Source: Thozetella sp. PMI_491 (taxonomy: Eukaryota; Ascomycota; Sordariomycetes; Chaetosphaeriales; Chaetosphaeriaceae). From it: a stretch of DNA of 64,000 nt. A model generated the notes under the pieces. The model worked only from the letters and a program-made list of their open reading frames with translations. It made no database searches and was not told the DNA's origin. The stretch's first letter is position 1. The number at the start of each line of letters is the position of its first letter. Shown here piece after piece: positions 60,990 to 64,000 of this stretch. Location: NCBI GenBank assembly GCA_021432635.1, contig MU270037.1, positions 330,047 to 394,046 of the forward strand, read 5' to 3'. The translations under genes and the position numbers were made by a program.

Positions 60990-62069
60990 AATGACGGTGT
61001 TTCACAGCCCAGAGGAGTCCTGCCCAGCGAAGTTTCAAGGGCACAGATTGGTCTTTGAGGCAGAGCGCTGATGCTCTGAGGGGTGTATGCGATTAAGACA
61101 CGGGAAATCGCTTGCTGGGCCGCATAGGAAGGATCACAGCCCATGCAAGACACTTCAGCCTGCAGAGAGCATAGGGAGAGCATCAGCGATAGTGGCGGAG
61201 TCAGCAGGTCTTTGACCCTCGGCTTTTTTATCCCTCATCATCTGACTCGCTCTCGCATTGAAGCTCGATGCACACGGCGTGAATCACCTGCTTAATCGAT
61301 TACTGTGTGGTAGCAATGGGCATCAAATGATGTTCGATCACAGACGTAGATGGCGTCGTCTGCAGAGGTGTAAGCGAAGGCCAATAACATCGTCATTGTG
61401 CAACCATCTCCTGGCTTTCGCCTGCCAAGAAGAGTTAAAGCTTGGCGTGGCACAGACGGTCGTGCAGCTACGGCAGTGGCCAGTAGGGTGGCTTCCAGAA
61501 TATCAAATGGTTAGTTCCATGTACAGGACATAAGATAGGATTGCGGGTGAGTGGAAGTCGGAGCCACTAAACCCTGTCGGGCCAAGAAGGTTTGGTTCGA
61601 GCGTCTCTAGGCATGCACAAAGTTCCATACAAGCCCGACTAGCTGCATACCTAGTCGGCGAACGCACTTTCAATTTGGTAACCCAATCCGAGAGCCGTGG
61701 GTTCTTCCAGCCGTGAATATGAGCTACTTGTTACGCCCCCACGTTTCACAGCCGGCCTCACAGATACTAGAACTAGGGACTTGATCGACAATTGGCCTAA
61801 AGCTCCGTTCAACACCCCGCTTCCGAAAGCGACCCTAATTGGAGATATATTTCGTCATTTATATTTCGGTATGTCGGCTACTACCCGACGTATATACCTA
61901 TGCAAGACGACTAATCCTCCGTGTTCCCCCAAGAGCTGACCCGGCCATCACTCAGAACCCCATGTTGCCGCCCACTTACAAACGCATCCCTAGCCGTCGT
62001 ATTTCTTTGACAGGGTATGCTTAATAAAATCAGCGCCATCTTGTGTAGGTAGGCTTTTGGGAGTGTACT
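60990..62069. other. Intergenic, no gene seen
   Basis: Upstream of UstYa copy 1 and downstream of the small peptide gene, both on the minus strand. Open frames up to 91 codons show no domain or signal peptide. Confidence 0.4.
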
Positions 62070-62207
62070 CTATTTCTCGACTGGCTCATAGTCAATAAAG
62101 TCCTCCCATCCGTTCTCAAAGATCTGCGGATTAGGCTCAGGGTTGGCAACGGGCGCTGCTATGGCGCTGATCCCAGCAAGGGAGATAATGAGGAAGAAAA
62201 TCTTCAT
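62070..62207 (-). CDS. Small secreted peptide, candidate RiPP precursor
   Basis: A 45-codon ORF. The start context is strong (catcaccATGAAG) and a TATAAA box lies about 112 bp upstream (62319-62324). Residues 1-17 form a clear signal peptide (MKIFFLIISLAGISAIA), probably cut before AP. The mature part opens with the Pro/Asn/Glu-rich stretch PVANPEPNPQ and ends with an acidic, aromatic segment, IFENGWEDFIDYEPVEK, carrying one Trp and one Tyr. It lies between two UstYa-family genes, the enzymes that crosslink aromatic residues in such peptides. Unlike ustiloxin-type precursors it has no repeats and no Lys-Arg site, only a C-terminal Lys. It could alternatively be an unrelated small secreted protein. 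Confidence 0.62.
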   Translation of the reverse strand: MKIFFLIISLAGISAIAAPVANPEPNPQIFENGWEDFIDYEPVEK

Positions 62208-62318
62208 GGTGATGTAGGTGAATCTCAAAATGTGGTTTTATGATCGGAATAAGGTGTGGGCGGAGTAAGTGTGGTTGATAAAATGTCTATGGGAGTATCG
62301 CCGGCGCTTCATCATCCC

Positions 62319-62324
62319 TTTATA
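62319..62324 (-). promoter_or_regulatory. TATA box of the small peptide gene
   Basis: TATAAA on the minus strand within GATATAAAGG, 112 bp upstream of the ATG at 62207. Spacing suits a strongly expressed fungal gene. Confidence 0.5.
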
Positions 62325-63155
62325 TCTACGAAAATCTCTTCTCTAGAGTCGATATATCTCTTTGTCTGAGTCTTGTTAAAGTGGCGGAGGTATTTGATTA
62401 GTATCTAGCGGTATATTAGAAGTGGTTAACTACTGAACCAGTACTAACATACCCAACGGAAATACCGTCTCACGAGTAGTACTATTGACTAATATTGATA
62501 CTTCCGTGTGACCTCGTGGTACTATCCTAGGAAAGCCGAATATTACTGCTGCCACTCTGGATCTCGTGACGCACATTCCAACCTCATCAACCGTGATCAT
62601 TACTCAGGGAGGGAAGGCTACCCCGCCACTGTGCAGATATCACAATGCAAAATGCGAGCACAGAACATGCATCGTTCGGTGAAATACAGGTTTCCCCTCC
62701 CATATCGAACGTCTTTCATGTCTCTATTGGCCATAACATTTTCGGAAAGACGATCTTGTCTCTCATTTTGGAAGGTCGGTAGCACTTTGCAGGCTGCTAT
62801 TATTTTCGGGTTACGCGAGTATAGGTTTCGACCGAAGATCCTATCGCCGTGCATCCAACACCGCGTTCTATTCGGGATACATGATTTGTTGCTTAGTATG
62901 CTTGACATTAACAAAAGTCCCGCACTGATTTCCTCCGGAGGAGCAGGGATCAAAGTCACTTCGAAATTGACTTGATATCATGTGCGGTTCACAAGTCGCT
63001 TAGCACGGGCTGTGGTCGGAGGGTAGCTTGGTGTGAAATAGTTCAACCGCCCAGTTTTTGTACTCTTTGAAGGAGCCCTCCACCCAACTTCATCTCCCAC
63101 CTTTCAGTCTGTGTTCTATCAGACTTACAGCTATTATTTTTGTTTGGCCAGAAAG
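62325..63155. other. Divergent intergenic region
   Basis: Between the small peptide gene (-) and UstYa copy 2 (+), probably carrying both promoters. Two overlapping open frames, 62508-62975 (+) and 62618-62959 (-), have no recognised domain and are not called. Confidence 0.4.
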
Positions 63156-64000
63156 ATGTCGACAAACCGCTTTCTTCCTAAAGTCTTTAAGAGTCCCGTA
63201 AAGGTGTGGGGGTCGGTCAAGTTTCCTGAAGATGTCGCTTGGTCTTCGCACACTGAGTATAAGAATCTCAGTGACGATAGTTTCGATGAATCTCGTCCAT
63301 GTCTAAGCGACGATGGGCTTCCTGTGCGACGTCCGAGATCAACCTGGGAGAAAGTCCTGGGTGTGCTCCCATGGCTTCTAACCATCCTCTTTGCTTCAAT
63401 ATCCATCATCCAGTATACTAGGCTGGCGTATATCTACTCTACTGGGTCAACTCGAACGGGCTGGGCGACTGATTTTGGTCAGACACTTTACTTGAACTTG
63501 ATGTGATGGGCTGGCTAACATGTATCATAGAGCCGGTAAGGTCTCAGATGGATATTGAGATTGTGACATTCACATCAAGTCCATCGATGTACGACAATGG
63601 GACCATATTCGTGCCCCATCCTGACCCGATTGAATACAACGGGTATGGGCATGACATTGATTTAGCATGGGAGAGGCTCATTGGAGGTAAGGCGCGGTCT
63701 AGAATCACAAGAATTGACCTCAATGAAGCTCAATCGCTCGTAGGGCGATACATCCGGATCACTGAAGAAGAGGCCTTTGAGGCGTTTGGAGAGTCGTATG
63801 TTGAATACTGGGACGAACAGCGGAAAGGATTTGTCATTGGGTAGGCTTTCCATACTATATGTCCTGATAGTTCTAACGCCGTATGTATAGATTCGATATG
63901 TTTCACACCCTGCATTGCTTGGTCAGCTCATGAAGTACCGATAACAACTCCACTCTAGCAAGCACTGACGATTGTGAACAGAACGAAATTCGAAAGCTGA
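63156..64000 (+). CDS. UstYa-family (DUF3328) oxidative cyclase, copy 2 (partial at window edge)
   Basis: Same family as copy 1 but clearly diverged. Exons 63156-63477, 63531-63840, 63891-63921 and 63982 onward are in phase; the gene continues past the window. An N-terminal cytosolic tail of about 70 residues precedes one membrane span (VLPWLLTILFASISIIQYTR). After the first splice the family region reads DFEPVRSQMDIEIVTFTSSP, then HDIDLAWERLIG (the x-ID-x-AW motif) and GRYIRITEEEAFEAFGESYV. The tiny third exon encodes GFDMFHTLHCL, the HxxHC motif, and the fourth starts NEIRKL, as expected. Two different UstYa proteins in one locus is the arrangement of the ustiloxin and phomopsin clusters. 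Confidence 0.9.

Noticed and set aside
62618-62959. 113-codon minus-strand frame with several cysteines between the peptide gene and UstYa copy 2
   Set aside because: No signal peptide and no family recognised; overlaps another open frame of equal quality.

Overview
The window looks like nuclear DNA of a filamentous ascomycete (Pezizomycotina, most likely a plant-associated Sordariomycete; the class is inference). Genes are short with several GT-AG introns of about 50-105 nt, often with a CTAAC/CTGAC-like branch site. The gene content (Zn(II)2Cys6 regulators, a HET-domain protein, a GH28 pectinase, a sedolisin, UstYa-family proteins, a Clr5-domain protein) is typical of that group. I rebuilt exon structures by hand; nearly every model closes in frame across all its introns.

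Layout. 1-9.2 kb: UDP-glucose 4-epimerase (-), a broken glyoxalase/VOC gene (-), a glutathione S-transferase (+) and a short secreted protein with kexin-type repeats (+). 9.2-17.2 kb: a gene desert of about 8 kb. 17.2-24.6 kb: minus-strand F-box protein, TcmP/LCM-type methyltransferase, membrane-anchored SDR, DUF1857 protein and a dead dihydroxyacetone kinase gene. 25.2-37.1 kb: class II aldolase-like enzyme, SDR, DAL5-type MFS transporter, two divergent Zn(II)2Cys6 regulators and an FAD monooxygenase. This block has the make-up of a small catabolic or biosynthetic cluster. 37.3-48.2 kb: secreted endopolygalacturonase, a cysteine-rich secreted protein, an alpha/beta hydrolase of the homoserine acetyltransferase type, a KptA/Tpt1-like protein without its catalytic residues, and a Clr5-domain protein. 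49.4-56 kb: a ZZ-finger/HET protein, a secreted protein, a bZIP/DUF3425 regulator and a convergent, overlapping alpha/beta hydrolase. 57.7-64 kb: a secreted sedolisin, then two UstYa-family (DUF3328) genes flanking a 45-codon secreted-peptide gene; the second UstYa gene runs off the window.

The most interesting region is the last one. UstYa proteins are oxidative cyclases of fungal ribosomal peptides (ustiloxin, phomopsin, asperipin). A tiny signal-peptide ORF with its own TATA box and a good start context lies between two of them, so it is a candidate precursor of an undescribed peptide. The kexin-repeat protein at 8.9 kb is a second, separate peptide-precursor candidate.

No tRNA, rRNA, CRISPR array or intact transposon was seen by eye.
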